Virus record (IMG/VR): IMGVR_UViG_3300009183_000300
Span: 1 to 27,985 of that record
Source: a virus
Reading direction: 5' to 3' (one strand)
DNA: 27,985 nt
Shown: positions 27,848-27,985 of the stretch, piece after piece
How positions within the stretch are numbered: the stretch's first letter is position 1
How the letters are laid out: each line of letters starts with the position of its first letter
Notes under the pieces: model-generated
Seen by the model: only the letters and a program-made list of their open reading frames with translations
The model's database searches: none
Told to the model about the DNA's origin: nothing
Made by a program: the position numbers and the translations under genes

Positions 27848-27985
27848 TATACTGTCCTTACGGTTATCTCTATGATGCCACCAAAACCATCAAAGCGTTT
27901 ATCGGGCGGTGTCATACGGGTGAATGTAACTTGTTCGATTACTGCTTGTCGTGATTCTCCTGTTGTCAAGTCTTGCCAAGTCAGA
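27847..27985 (-). CDS. C-terminal part of a probable tail/structural protein
   Basis: The frame is open at the right window edge and ends at TAA 27847-27849: LTWQDLTTGESRQAVIEQV, then FTRMTPPDKRFDGFGGIIEITVRTV. The beta-rich end and the placement before the lysis cassette suggest a minor tail or baseplate protein. Only 45 codons are visible. Confidence 0.5.
   Translation of the reverse strand, partial: LTWQDLTTGESRQAVIEQVTFTRMTPPDKRFDGFGGIIEITVRTV

Overview
The window looks like part of a tailed bacteriophage (Caudoviricetes) genome or prophage whose host is an actinobacterium. The tail/head packaging genes, lysis genes and phage-type replication genes establish the phage. A complete WhiB-type Fe-S regulator (Cys14, Cys48, Cys51, Cys57, then a tryptophan/glycine turn), actinobacterial-style DnaA boxes and small zinc-ribbon proteins of kinds common in actinophages point to the host group. 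The DNA is clearly below 50% GC by eye, so a low-GC actinobacterium (for example a freshwater lineage) is a reasonable inference, but it is not proven here.

Layout: (1) 12565 down to 1, minus strand: start of the late operon. It holds terminase large subunit with an N-terminal HTH, portal, an HslV/proteasome-like N-terminal-Thr protease, a Gly-rich small protein, a 1547-residue putative internal virion protein, three unrecognised structural-type proteins, and the first codons of another gene at the left edge. (2) 12566-13357: a non-coding control region with several dyads, a cluster of four DnaA boxes (candidate replication origin), a leftward promoter for the late genes and a rightward promoter overlapped by a perfect 12-bp palindrome. 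(3) 13358-18416, plus strand: about 20 small, tightly coupled genes, many overlapping by ATGA or TAATG. They include a SprT-like metalloprotease, several Cys-knuckle microproteins, WhiB, an exported lysozyme-like protein and an FmdB-type zinc ribbon. (4) 24245 down to 18375, minus strand: replication and recombination. It holds a Cas4/RecB-like nuclease in two pieces, a zinc-binding protein, a RecA-fold helicase/ATPase, a hypothetical protein, a Holliday-junction-resolvase-like nuclease, a DnaG-like primase in two pieces, a DUF1599 protein, another PD-(D/E)XK nuclease and a sigma-like regulator. (5) 24246-24549: leader/terminator region with one very strong intrinsic terminator. (6) 27985 down to 24550, minus strand: the end of the late operon. 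It holds the C-terminus of a probable tail protein, small membrane proteins, a secreted proline-rich 672-residue protein, a CHAP endolysin and holin candidates. Late genes leave the window on the left and enter it from the right on the same strand, which fits a circular or circularly permuted map.

The most unusual signal is a short repeat, ACTTAAGAC followed by a Shine-Dalgarno-like GGAGA. It sits exactly 21 nt upstream of at least five plus-strand start codons and 20 nt upstream of a minus-strand GTG start. Its core hexamer CTTAAG occurs 27 times between 12,988 and 24,542, against about 3 expected by chance, and only 4 times in the 12.9 kb of head genes and about once in the lysis region. 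Because genes overlap, the repeat is also translated, giving unrelated proteins a common C-terminal tail LKT(G/E)E. It resembles in concept the start-associated sequences of cluster K mycobacteriophages but has a different sequence. Other notable points are the HslV-like protease in the head module, the DnaA-box origin, two replication genes each split by what amounts to one extra base in a 4-base homopolymer, a leader able to form two mutually exclusive hairpins, and the signal-peptide-bearing proline-rich protein in the lysis region.
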